Origin: Gp6-AA40 sp963772955
Lineage (GTDB): Bacteria; Acidobacteriota; Vicinamibacteria; Vicinamibacterales; UBA2999
Length of the DNA stretch: 64,000 bases
Assembly (NCBI GenBank): GCA_963772955.1
Contig: CAVYZF010000010.1
Location: 124,001-188,000, forward strand
Direction: 5' to 3'
Shown: piece by piece, positions 44,391 to 51,218 of the stretch
How the letters are laid out: each line of letters opens with the position of its first letter
Position numbering within the stretch: the stretch's first letter is position 1
Position numbers and translations under genes: made by a program
Notes under the pieces: model-generated
What the model was told of the DNA's origin: nothing
The model's input: the letters and a program-made list of their open reading frames with translations, nothing else
Databases searched by the model: none

Positions 44391-46162
44391 CAGAACCACC
44401 ATCCCAGGCCGATGTTGAGCGAGTTTGGCGCCTGAGCCACCGTGCTCTGGTTCCGAACGATCGAGTAGTCGAACTTCACCGCGACGTCGGGATCGGGCCA
44501 GTACGTCGCGCCGACGACCCACGCATCACGATCGAACTCCGGAAGCCCCACGTAGCCACTCGGCATTCGGAACTGCGTGTCGAAGTTCTCGTACCTGGCG
44601 AACGTGCCGACCTCACCAAATCGCGGATGCGAGATCACCCGATAGCCAGCCTCTCCATAGAAGCCGCGCAGAACCCTGGCGATGTTCGGGTTGACGCCAA
44701 CGCGAATGGCGAGCGCATCGTTCACTCGTCCGGCGTTGTCGATCCACACCTGCGAGAACTGCCCGCGCAACTCCAGTCGACGGCGGGAGTAGCGGGCATC
44801 GACTTCGGCGAGCGAGACGGGCACGTCGAAGACCGGTTGGAACTGGAATCCTGACTTGCCAGAGAATCCGCTCGCGCCCAGCGTCAGCCCGCGAATCGCA
44901 ACGTACTCGACGCGCCCAGTCACGCCGGGCTTGCTGATGTTTGCCTCGGAGCCCTGCTGGCGTCCTTCTCGGACTCCTTCTTCTGCTGTGAACTCCGCCG
45001 CATCGAGTGGCGTGACGATATACGCGCGATACCGCCACCCGCGGCCGATCTCGCCGTGCACGCCCGCACCCACCTCGAACCACGTCGTCGGAATGATGAA
45101 CGTGTCGTTGAAGGGGCGCTCGACGCCGTAGTAGACCGGTGGCTCGTGCCGCTCGTTGATGATGCCGATCGGCATGAGCAACATCCCCGCGCGCACGTTG
45201 AACGAGCGCTTGAGCAGGAAGTCGACGTACGCCTGCTCCAGCTCGAGCTCGCCTTTCTCTTCAAGTCCCTCGACCACGGCGTGTTCGAGCTCGAGCTCGC
45301 CGACGAAGCGGATGTGTTCGGAGAAGTTGTGCGTGACGAGCAGCACGAATCGATGGAAGTCCAGCTGGGCGTCGCTGAACTCGGGGTTGTTGAAATGAAA
45401 GTCCATGTAACCCGAGAGCGCGGTGCGGGGCGGTTCGGATCGTGGTGTCGCCTGTGCCCATGCTGGCGACGAGAGCAGAGCGAGCAGCAGGACGTGCACC
45501 GCCTGCACGAGCAACTTGGACGCGGCGCGAGCGCCGATTGTCAGCCGCCGATTGTTGCTGCGCCGGACGCGAACACTGTCGGCGGCAGGATCGCGTTCCT
45601 CGACTGAGATGGCCTCGCCCGGTTTCAGGTTGTGGTGCTCGATGAAGCGCAGGAAGTCCTTGTCCTGATCGATGACGCGCGTCACGGTGACCTTGGTGTC
45701 GAGCGGGCACGTCAGCAGCGTCTGCAGCTTCTGCGGCTTGACGAGGCCTTCAGCGTTGGGAATCGGATCGCCGTGCGGGTCGGTCTCGGGCCTGCCCAGC
45801 ATCGCGTCCATGCGATCGACGAACCGCTCGCTGACGGTGTGCTCGAGTTGTTCGGCCTCGTCGTGCACTTCGTCCCACGAGTAGCCCATCACCTGAACCA
45901 GGAAGAGTTCGATCAGGCGATGCCGGCGGGTGACGAGGGCGGCGAGCTTCGCTCCAGCCTTGGTGAGTGCCACGCCGGCGTACGGTTCGTACTCCACGAG
46001 TCCCGACTCAGCCAGCGTCTTGACCATCGTCGTCGCCGTACCGGGCGTGACGTTGAGGGCCGATGCCAGCTGCCCCATCGGCAGCAACCGCTGTGGAGGG
46101 TCCAGGCTGTTGGTGCCGATGTAGATGGCTTTGAGGTAGTTCTCGACAGTGCTCGACGGCAT
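44390..46162 (-). CDS. DtxR/MntR-type repressor fused in frame to an outer-membrane porin
   Basis: The 590-codon frame has no internal stop. Residues 1-70 are a winged helix (QLASALNVTPGTATTMVKTL). Residues 71-145 are the metal-binding dimer domain (RRHRLIELFLVQVMGYSWDEVHDEAEQLEH cut short here in description) and 150-218 a FeoA-like domain ending LTIGARAASKLLV, the normal end of such repressors. Directly after comes a hydrophobic stretch ending AWA-QA, like a signal peptide. Residues 237-590 then form a porin with beta-strand pairs and a terminal Phe. Either it is a true fusion, or the porin starts at an internal GTG (45508). It is divergent from mntH. Confidence 0.75.
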   Translation of the reverse strand: MPSSTVENYLKAIYIGTNSLDPPQRLLPMGQLASALNVTPGTATTMVKTLAESGLVEYEPYAGVALTKAGAKLAALVTRRHRLIELFLVQVMGYSWDEVHDEAEQLEHTVSERFVDRMDAMLGRPETDPHGDPIPNAEGLVKPQKLQTLLTCPLDTKVTVTRVIDQDKDFLRFIEHHNLKPGEAISVEERDPAADSVRVRRSNNRRLTIGARAASKLLVQAVHVLLLALLSSPAWAQATPRSEPPRTALSGYMDFHFNNPEFSDAQLDFHRFVLLVTHNFSEHIRFVGELELEHAVVEGLEEKGELELEQAYVDFLLKRSFNVRAGMLLMPIGIINERHEPPVYYGVERPFNDTFIIPTTWFEVGAGVHGEIGRGWRYRAYIVTPLDAAEFTAEEGVREGRQQGSEANISKPGVTGRVEYVAIRGLTLGASGFSGKSGFQFQPVFDVPVSLAEVDARYSRRRLELRGQFSQVWIDNAGRVNDALAIRVGVNPNIARVLRGFYGEAGYRVISHPRFGEVGTFARYENFDTQFRMPSGYVGLPEFDRDAWVVGATYWPDPDVAVKFDYSIVRNQSTVAQAPNSLNIGLGWWF

Positions 46163-46178
46163 TTGGCTCGAGTGTAAT

Positions 46179-46221
46179 TTGACTTTTGATAAAGAACAAT
46201 ATAAATTTTGACTAATCAAAA
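46179..46221. promoter_or_regulatory. mntH promoter and candidate metal-repressor operator
   Basis: TTGACT (46179-46184) and TATAAA/ATAAAT (from 46200) form a fair promoter for mntH. Directly downstream, TTTTGA (46206-46211) and TCAAAA (46216-46221) are perfect 6-bp arms with a 4-bp spacer. The site would overlap the transcription start, as expected for repression by the DtxR/MntR-type protein encoded divergently. The 79-bp gap is strongly AT-rich compared with its surroundings. Confidence 0.55.
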
Positions 46222-46241
46222 AATGACGCAGGTGTCGCCAC

Positions 46242-47591
46242 ATGGAAGGTGATACGCCCGTTTCAGCGGCCGCGCAGGCTGGCTGGCGGAGTGTCCCTGA
46301 CGCCCCGAGCCTGCGTGAGGTGCACGGCTCGATCGCCGTGCCGCAGGATGCCGGCTTCTGGCGGAAGCTCTTTGCGTTTGCGGGACCGGGCTATCTGGTT
46401 GCGGTCGGGTACATGGACCCGGGCAACTGGGCGACCGACCTGGCGGGTGGTGCGCGCTACGGTTACACCCTTCTCAGCGTCATCCTGATCTCGAACATGA
46501 TGGCGATCCTGCTGCAGGCGCTGGCCGTGCGCCTCGGGATTGCCAGCGGACGCGATCTTGCGCAGGCGTGTCGCGACAGCTATTCCAGGCCGGTCACCAT
46601 CGTGCTCTGGGTCCTCTGCGAGATTGCGATCGCGGCGTGCGATCTGGCGGAGGTCATCGGCGCGGCCATTGCGCTGAACCTGCTCTTCGGGCTGCCACTC
46701 ATCTGGGGCGTCTCACTCACCGCGCTCGACGTCCTGTTGATCCTCTTCCTGCAGCATCGCGGCTTCCGATACGTCGAAGCCCTCGTCGTTGCGCTGATCG
46801 TGGCGATCGCCGGATCCTTCGCCATCCAGATCTTCCTCGCGCGTCCCGACCCGGGCGCGCTCGTTGCCGGATTCATCCCGCGACCGGAGATCGTCACCAA
46901 TCCTGAGATGCTCTACATCGCGCTCGGCATCCTGGGAGCGACGGTGATGCCGCACAACCTGTATCTGCACTCGTCCATCGTGCAGACGCGGCGATACTCG
47001 GACACGCTGGCGAGCAAGAAGGAAGCAATCCGGTTCGCGACCCTCGATTCATCGATCGCGCTGATGTCGGCGCTGTTCATCAACGCCGCGATCCTGATCG
47101 TATCGGCGGCGGTGTTCCATGGCACCGAGTACGAATCGGTTGCCGACATCGGCGACGCGCACCAGCTCCTGTCGCCTCTGCTCGGCACGAGCGCGGCGGG
47201 AATCCTGTTCGCCGTCGCGCTGCTCTGCTCCGGCCAGAACGCCACGCTGACCGGCACGCTTGCCGGTCAGATCGTCATGGAGGGCTTCGTCAACATTCGT
47301 TTGCGCCCGTGGCTCCGTCGCCTCATCACCCGTCTCGTCGCCATCGTTCCGGCGATTGTCGTCGTGAGTGTGTATGGCGAGCGTGGCACCGGGGCTCTGC
47401 TCATCCTGAGTCAGGTCATCCTCAGCCTGCAGCTGCCATTCGCGGTCTTTCCGCTGGTGAGCTTCACGAGCGACAAGACGAAGATGGGGGTGTTCGTTGC
47501 GCCGGGATGGGTGCGTGCGCTGGCGTGGACGATCGCCGTTATCATTGCTGCGCTGAACGTCTGGCTGCTCTATCAGACGTTTTTCGGATAA
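46242..47591 (+). CDS. mntH: Nramp-family manganese/iron transporter
   Basis: The 449-residue transporter has the canonical Nramp motifs DPGN in GYMDPGNWATD (TM1) and MPHNLYLHSSIVQTR (TM6), which hold the metal ligands Asp, Asn and Met. It has about eleven helices and imports Mn(II), and perhaps Fe(II), with protons. It is divergent from a DtxR/MntR-type repressor, which supports manganese or iron control. It is followed 23 bp later by a UspA protein. Confidence 0.95.
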   Translation: MEGDTPVSAAAQAGWRSVPDAPSLREVHGSIAVPQDAGFWRKLFAFAGPGYLVAVGYMDPGNWATDLAGGARYGYTLLSVILISNMMAILLQALAVRLGIASGRDLAQACRDSYSRPVTIVLWVLCEIAIAACDLAEVIGAAIALNLLFGLPLIWGVSLTALDVLLILFLQHRGFRYVEALVVALIVAIAGSFAIQIFLARPDPGALVAGFIPRPEIVTNPEMLYIALGILGATVMPHNLYLHSSIVQTRRYSDTLASKKEAIRFATLDSSIALMSALFINAAILIVSAAVFHGTEYESVADIGDAHQLLSPLLGTSAAGILFAVALLCSGQNATLTGTLAGQIVMEGFVNIRLRPWLRRLITRLVAIVPAIVVVSVYGERGTGALLILSQVILSLQLPFAVFPLVSFTSDKTKMGVFVAPGWVRALAWTIAVIIAALNVWLLYQTFFG

Positions 47592-47614
47592 GCCAGCTTC
47601 ACAGAAAAACGGAC

Positions 47615-48037
47615 ATGTATCGACGGATCCTCGTTGCCGTTGAGAACTCTCCGGCCGACAAAACCATCCTTGCGCACGTCCGTCAGCTCGCCACGCTGAC
47701 GAAGGCGGAAATTCTGCTTGTACACGTTGCCGACGGCTGGGCGGCGCGCAACTTCGATCAGCTGAAACTGCGGGAATCCGAAGAGATGAAAGCCGATCGC
47801 GCCTACCTGCATCGGATCGCGTCCGAGCTCACCGCGGACTCACTTACGGTGCAGTGTGAGCTCGCGATGGGCGACCCGGCCAACGAGTTGATCAGGCTTG
47901 CCGAGGAGCGCAACGTCGATCTCATCGCGATGTCCACCCACGGGCATCGCTTCTTCAACGATCTGCTGCGCGGGACGACGGTCAGCAAAGTCCGTCACTT
48001 CGTGAAGATCCCGGTATTGCTGCTGCGCGCGCAATAG
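47615..48037 (+). CDS. universal stress protein, UspA family
   Basis: The 140-residue protein has the Usp start RRILVAVENSPADKTIL, an internal LLVHVADG strand and the end STHGHRFFNDLLRGTTVSKVRHFVKIPVLLL. The ATP-binding G2xG9xG(S/T) pattern is not exact, since the second glycine is missing, so nucleotide binding is uncertain. The ATG at 47615 is preferred. It probably shares the mntH transcript. Usp proteins next to Nramp genes may respond to metal status, but this is inference. Confidence 0.88.
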   Translation: MYRRILVAVENSPADKTILAHVRQLATLTKAEILLVHVADGWAARNFDQLKLRESEEMKADRAYLHRIASELTADSLTVQCELAMGDPANELIRLAEERNVDLIAMSTHGHRFFNDLLRGTTVSKVRHFVKIPVLLLRAQ

Positions 48038-48049
48038 GCCTTCGCCGAC

Positions 48050-48084
48050 AACTCCCAAGGCCCACGTCCCAACTCCCAACCCTA
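48050..48084. repeat. AACTCCC-type heptads between convergent genes
   Basis: Five consecutive heptads AACTCCC, AAGGCCC, ACGTCCC, AACTCCC, AACCCTA fill the gap between usp and the convergent 154-codon gene. The last unit contains the stop codon of that gene (CTA read as TAG on the other strand). Confidence 0.7.
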
Positions 48085-48546
48085 GCGTTCGAGCCAGGGC
48101 TCCAGTGCTTGCGCCAGGAACTCCAACAGATCGTCTTCGCTCACGCTGTCCGGCCCCGCCCCGGCCTTGATCGGGCGCTCTTCGTCGATCGTGCGCGACC
48201 CGCGGGTTCGCCGGACATGGCCAACCACGTACGGTTGATCGCCCTCTGAACTGAGCGCCAGTTCGATGTAGTCGTCACGACCCGCATCCAGTGACACTCG
48301 CAGCCCGCGGCCCGGGGTGGAGACGGTGAAGCTGAAGCCTTCGGCTCGCAGTGCGTTGACCACCTGACGCGCGAGCGGTGCAGCGAGCTGGTCGAGAAAC
48401 TTCTCGTACGCCTGCTCTGCCTCGTCGGCTTTCTGGCGACGCTGCTTCGCGCGATCGCGGGCCGTCGTCATCGCCGCCTGGATTCGTCTTCGGACCTGTG
48501 AGATTTCCAATGATATTGCCTCCGAGAGTTCTGTTCTCTCAGCCAA
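48082..48546 (-). CDS. hypothetical protein with N-terminal coiled coil
   Basis: The 154-residue protein is not recognised. Residues 10-55 are highly charged and helical (RRRIQAAMTTARDRAKQRRQ), probably a coiled coil. The rest looks like a small alpha/beta domain (VSLDAGRDDYIELALSS, then VVGHVRRTRGSRTIDEERP). The start is a TTG at 48546 inside the end of the CoA-transferase gene, so the two are coupled. No signal peptide is seen. Confidence 0.6.
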   Translation of the reverse strand: MAERTELSEAISLEISQVRRRIQAAMTTARDRAKQRRQKADEAEQAYEKFLDQLAAPLARQVVNALRAEGFSFTVSTPGRGLRVSLDAGRDDYIELALSSEGDQPYVVGHVRRTRGSRTIDEERPIKAGAGPDSVSEDDLLEFLAQALEPWLER

Positions 48547-49735
48547 TTACGCCCTGACTTCGCAGGCGCTCGATTTCTTCGTCTCTCATCTGCAACTCTC
48601 GCAGGACGGAGATCGTGTGCTGGCCCAGCATCGGTGGCGCGGTGCGCACAGAGCCCGGCGTGTCCGATAGCTTGATCGGTACCCCGACCACCTTCAGCAT
48701 TCCAGCTGCGACGTGCTCCACAGATTGAATCATGTCGCGCGCGAGAACTTGCGGATCGGCGAGCGCCTCCGGCACATCACGGACCGCGCCGCACGGGACG
48801 CCGGCCTCGGTCAGCACCTCGATCCAGTACGCGCGCGAGCGTGCCCACAATATCGGTGACAGTCGCTCCCGCAGCTCGACGTGGTTCACGACGCGCGCCG
48901 GGTTCGTTGCGAACGTCGGATCGACCGCCAGCGACTCGACGCCAGCGGCGGCGCAGAAGCGGCGGAACTGATCGTCGTTGCCGACCGCCAGAAAGAACTC
49001 ACCATCGGCCGTCTCGAACGTGTCGTAGGGCGCAATCGTGGCGTGCCGATTCCCGACGCGTCTCGATCGGACGTTCGCGGTCAAGTGCATCGACGCGTGA
49101 TAACTCAGGATCGACACCACGCCGTCCAGCATGCCGATGTCGACCTGCTGGCCGCGGCCCGTCTTCTCTCGCGCGTACAGCGCGAGCACGATCCCGTGAG
49201 CGGCGAGCATGCCGGCGACGAGATCGGCGATGGCGACGCCGACCCGGAATGGCGGACCGTCCGCATCGCCGGTGATGCTCATCAGCCCGCCCTCGGCCTG
49301 CACGACCGCGTCGTAGCCCGCCTCGAATCGGCGTGGCCCCGTTTGTCCGAACCCGGAGATCGACGCGTGAATCAGCTTTGGCCGTGCGTCCTTCAACGCC
49401 GCGTAATCGAGGCCGAGGCGCGCGAGCGTCCCTGGGCGGAAGTTCTCGACGACGACATCGGCCTGATCGAGGAGGCGATCGATGATGCGTCGCCCTTCGG
49501 GTCGCTTGAAGTCGAGCGTGATGCTTTCCTTGTTGCGGTTGGTGCCGAGGAAATACGCACTCTCGCCCGCAACGAACGGTGGCCCCCACGCGCGTGTCTC
49601 ATCTCCTTCGCCGGGACGCTCTACCTTGACGACGCGCGCGCCCATGTCGGCCAGGAGCATCGTGCAGAAGGGGCCGGACAGGACACGAGTCAAATCGAGA
49701 ACGAAGACGCCGCTCAGCGGACCACTCGGGGGCAT
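48539..49735 (-). CDS. CaiB/BaiF-family CoA-transferase
   Basis: The 398-residue protein has the family III CoA-transferase signature: LDLTRVLSGPFCTMLLADMGARVVKVE at the start, DVVVENFRPGTLARLG, SISGFGQTGP and the catalytic aspartate region IADLVAGMLAAHGI. It moves CoA between carboxylic acids. The acceptor is unknown; formyl-CoA, succinyl-hydroxy-acid and carnitine-type enzymes share this fold. It is divergent from the SIMPL gene. Confidence 0.9.
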   Translation of the reverse strand: MPPSGPLSGVFVLDLTRVLSGPFCTMLLADMGARVVKVERPGEGDETRAWGPPFVAGESAYFLGTNRNKESITLDFKRPEGRRIIDRLLDQADVVVENFRPGTLARLGLDYAALKDARPKLIHASISGFGQTGPRRFEAGYDAVVQAEGGLMSITGDADGPPFRVGVAIADLVAGMLAAHGIVLALYAREKTGRGQQVDIGMLDGVVSILSYHASMHLTANVRSRRVGNRHATIAPYDTFETADGEFFLAVGNDDQFRRFCAAAGVESLAVDPTFATNPARVVNHVELRERLSPILWARSRAYWIEVLTEAGVPCGAVRDVPEALADPQVLARDMIQSVEHVAAGMLKVVGVPIKLSDTPGSVRTAPPMLGQHTISVLRELQMRDEEIERLRSQGVIG

Positions 49736-49808
49736 GCGCGCTCCATTCTAGTGACTCCCAACCTGGACCGTGCGTTTCGCGTCAGAATCTGTGAAGAAGG
49801 AGATCGAC

Positions 49809-50516
49809 GTGAGGCTTGCCATTTTCTTGTTCCTGCTCTGGCTCGTGCCGCCTGTTGCCTCTGCGCAACAGACCCCGTCGACACCCACTGAACCCGTCGT
49901 CGTGGTCGTTGGAGAAGGGCACGTCAATGCCGTGCCCGACCGCGCGTGGATCACGATCGGCGCCGAATCGCGCGCGCCAAGTCCGCGCGAGGCACAGAAG
50001 CGCAACGCGGACTTGATGCGTCCGGTCCAGGACAAGCTGCGCGGCGCCGGCCTTCCGGCCGACGCGATCAGGACGACAGGCTACGACGTGCAATACGAGT
50101 GGGATTTCGTCAACGGCAAGCGTGTCGGGCGTGGATACGTCGCACGGAACTCCATCGAGGTCCGGATCGACACGGTTGACCGCGTCGGGGAGTACCTCGA
50201 GATCGCGGTCGGATCTGGGGCTACCTCATTGAACGGGATCCGGTTCGACATGAAGGATCAGGCCAAACTCGAACGCGAAGCGCTTCGCCTGGCTGTCTCG
50301 GATGCCCGGGCGAAGGCCGAAGCGGCCGCTGCGGGCGCGGGGCGTGCCATCGACAGAATCGTGCGGATTGACGAGCAGGGAGGCATCACCCCGCCGGTGC
50401 CGATGCCGTACCTGCGTCAGGCCGCGCAGTCAGTTTCCGCCGACGCCGCGCCGCCGATCGCAGCCGGCCAGCTCGAGATCCGAGCACGGGTCAGTCTGAC
50501 TGCCGCCTTGAAGTGA
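49809..50516 (+). CDS. exported SIMPL (DUF541) domain protein
   Basis: The 235-residue protein has a signal peptide (RLAIFLFLLWLVPPVASA) and a SIMPL domain with VVVVGEGHVNAVPDRAWITIGAE near the start and LNGIRFDMKDQAKLEREALRLAVSDARAKAEAAA in the middle. Members form large periplasmic or membrane-linked oligomers linked to oxidative or heat stress. The GTG at 49809 is chosen because AAGGAG stands seven bases upstream and the signal peptide starts there. The GTG at 49770 would add an odd leader. Confidence 0.85.
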   Translation: MRLAIFLFLLWLVPPVASAQQTPSTPTEPVVVVVGEGHVNAVPDRAWITIGAESRAPSPREAQKRNADLMRPVQDKLRGAGLPADAIRTTGYDVQYEWDFVNGKRVGRGYVARNSIEVRIDTVDRVGEYLEIAVGSGATSLNGIRFDMKDQAKLEREALRLAVSDARAKAEAAAAGAGRAIDRIVRIDEQGGITPPVPMPYLRQAAQSVSADAAPPIAAGQLEIRARVSLTAALK

Positions 50517-50551
50517 CCGGTCGAGGGCCAGATTAGAATTGTCGTTCTGAA

Positions 50552-51196
50552 ATGGCTGCCATTGACTATGCCCGCGCCCGTCGCGCGTTGATGCGTCGCG
50601 ACCCGGTCATCGCCACGCTCATTCGCCAGCACGGTGAATGCGGCCTGGCTGCGTCACAGCGGACGGATCCGTTTCACGCCCTGCTGCACGCCATCATTGC
50701 GCAGCAGTTGTCGACGAAGGCGGCTCGCACGATCGAGGCGCGCTTCTCGGCGCTCTTCGACGGTAACCCCACGCCGGCGGCGGTGACGCGTGTACCAGAC
50801 GAACAGCTTCGAGCCGTCGGCCTCAGCGGGCAGAAGCTCAAATACATCCGCGACCTGTGCGCACGAATTCTCGACGGCTCGCTGAATCTCGTCGCTCTGA
50901 CATCGCTCCCAGACGATGAGGTGATTGCGGCGTTGACGAGCGTGAAGGGCATCGGCCGCTGGACGGCGGAGATGTTCCTGATGTTTCGCTTGCACCGGCC
51001 TGATGTCCTGCCGGTTGGGGACCTTGGCATCGTCAAGGCCGTCCAACGAGCGTACAAGCTTCGCGCGCTGCCGACTCCCGCCCGGCTGACGAAGATTGGG
51101 GAGACGTGGCGGCCGTATCGATCCGTGGCCTGTTGGTACCTGTGGGCGAGTCTCGGCGCCCCGCCGATCAAACCGAGCAAGAACGGACGCGGCTGA
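50552..51196 (+). CDS. DNA-3-methyladenine glycosylase, HhH-GPD type
   Basis: The 214-residue AlkA-type glycosylase removes alkylated bases from DNA. It shows the entry helix HALLHAIIAQQLSTKAA and the helix-hairpin-helix LTSVKGIGRWTAEMFLMF. The catalytic aspartate lies in VLPVGDLGIVKAVQ. It lacks an iron-sulfur cluster, as expected for the AlkA branch. It is 35 bp after the SIMPL gene and 22 bp before the M16 gene, so the three could be one transcript. Confidence 0.9.
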   Translation: MAAIDYARARRALMRRDPVIATLIRQHGECGLAASQRTDPFHALLHAIIAQQLSTKAARTIEARFSALFDGNPTPAAVTRVPDEQLRAVGLSGQKLKYIRDLCARILDGSLNLVALTSLPDDEVIAALTSVKGIGRWTAEMFLMFRLHRPDVLPVGDLGIVKAVQRAYKLRALPTPARLTKIGETWRPYRSVACWYLWASLGAPPIKPSKNGRG

Positions 51197-51218
51197 ACCG
51201 CAGCTGCCTATTCACATC

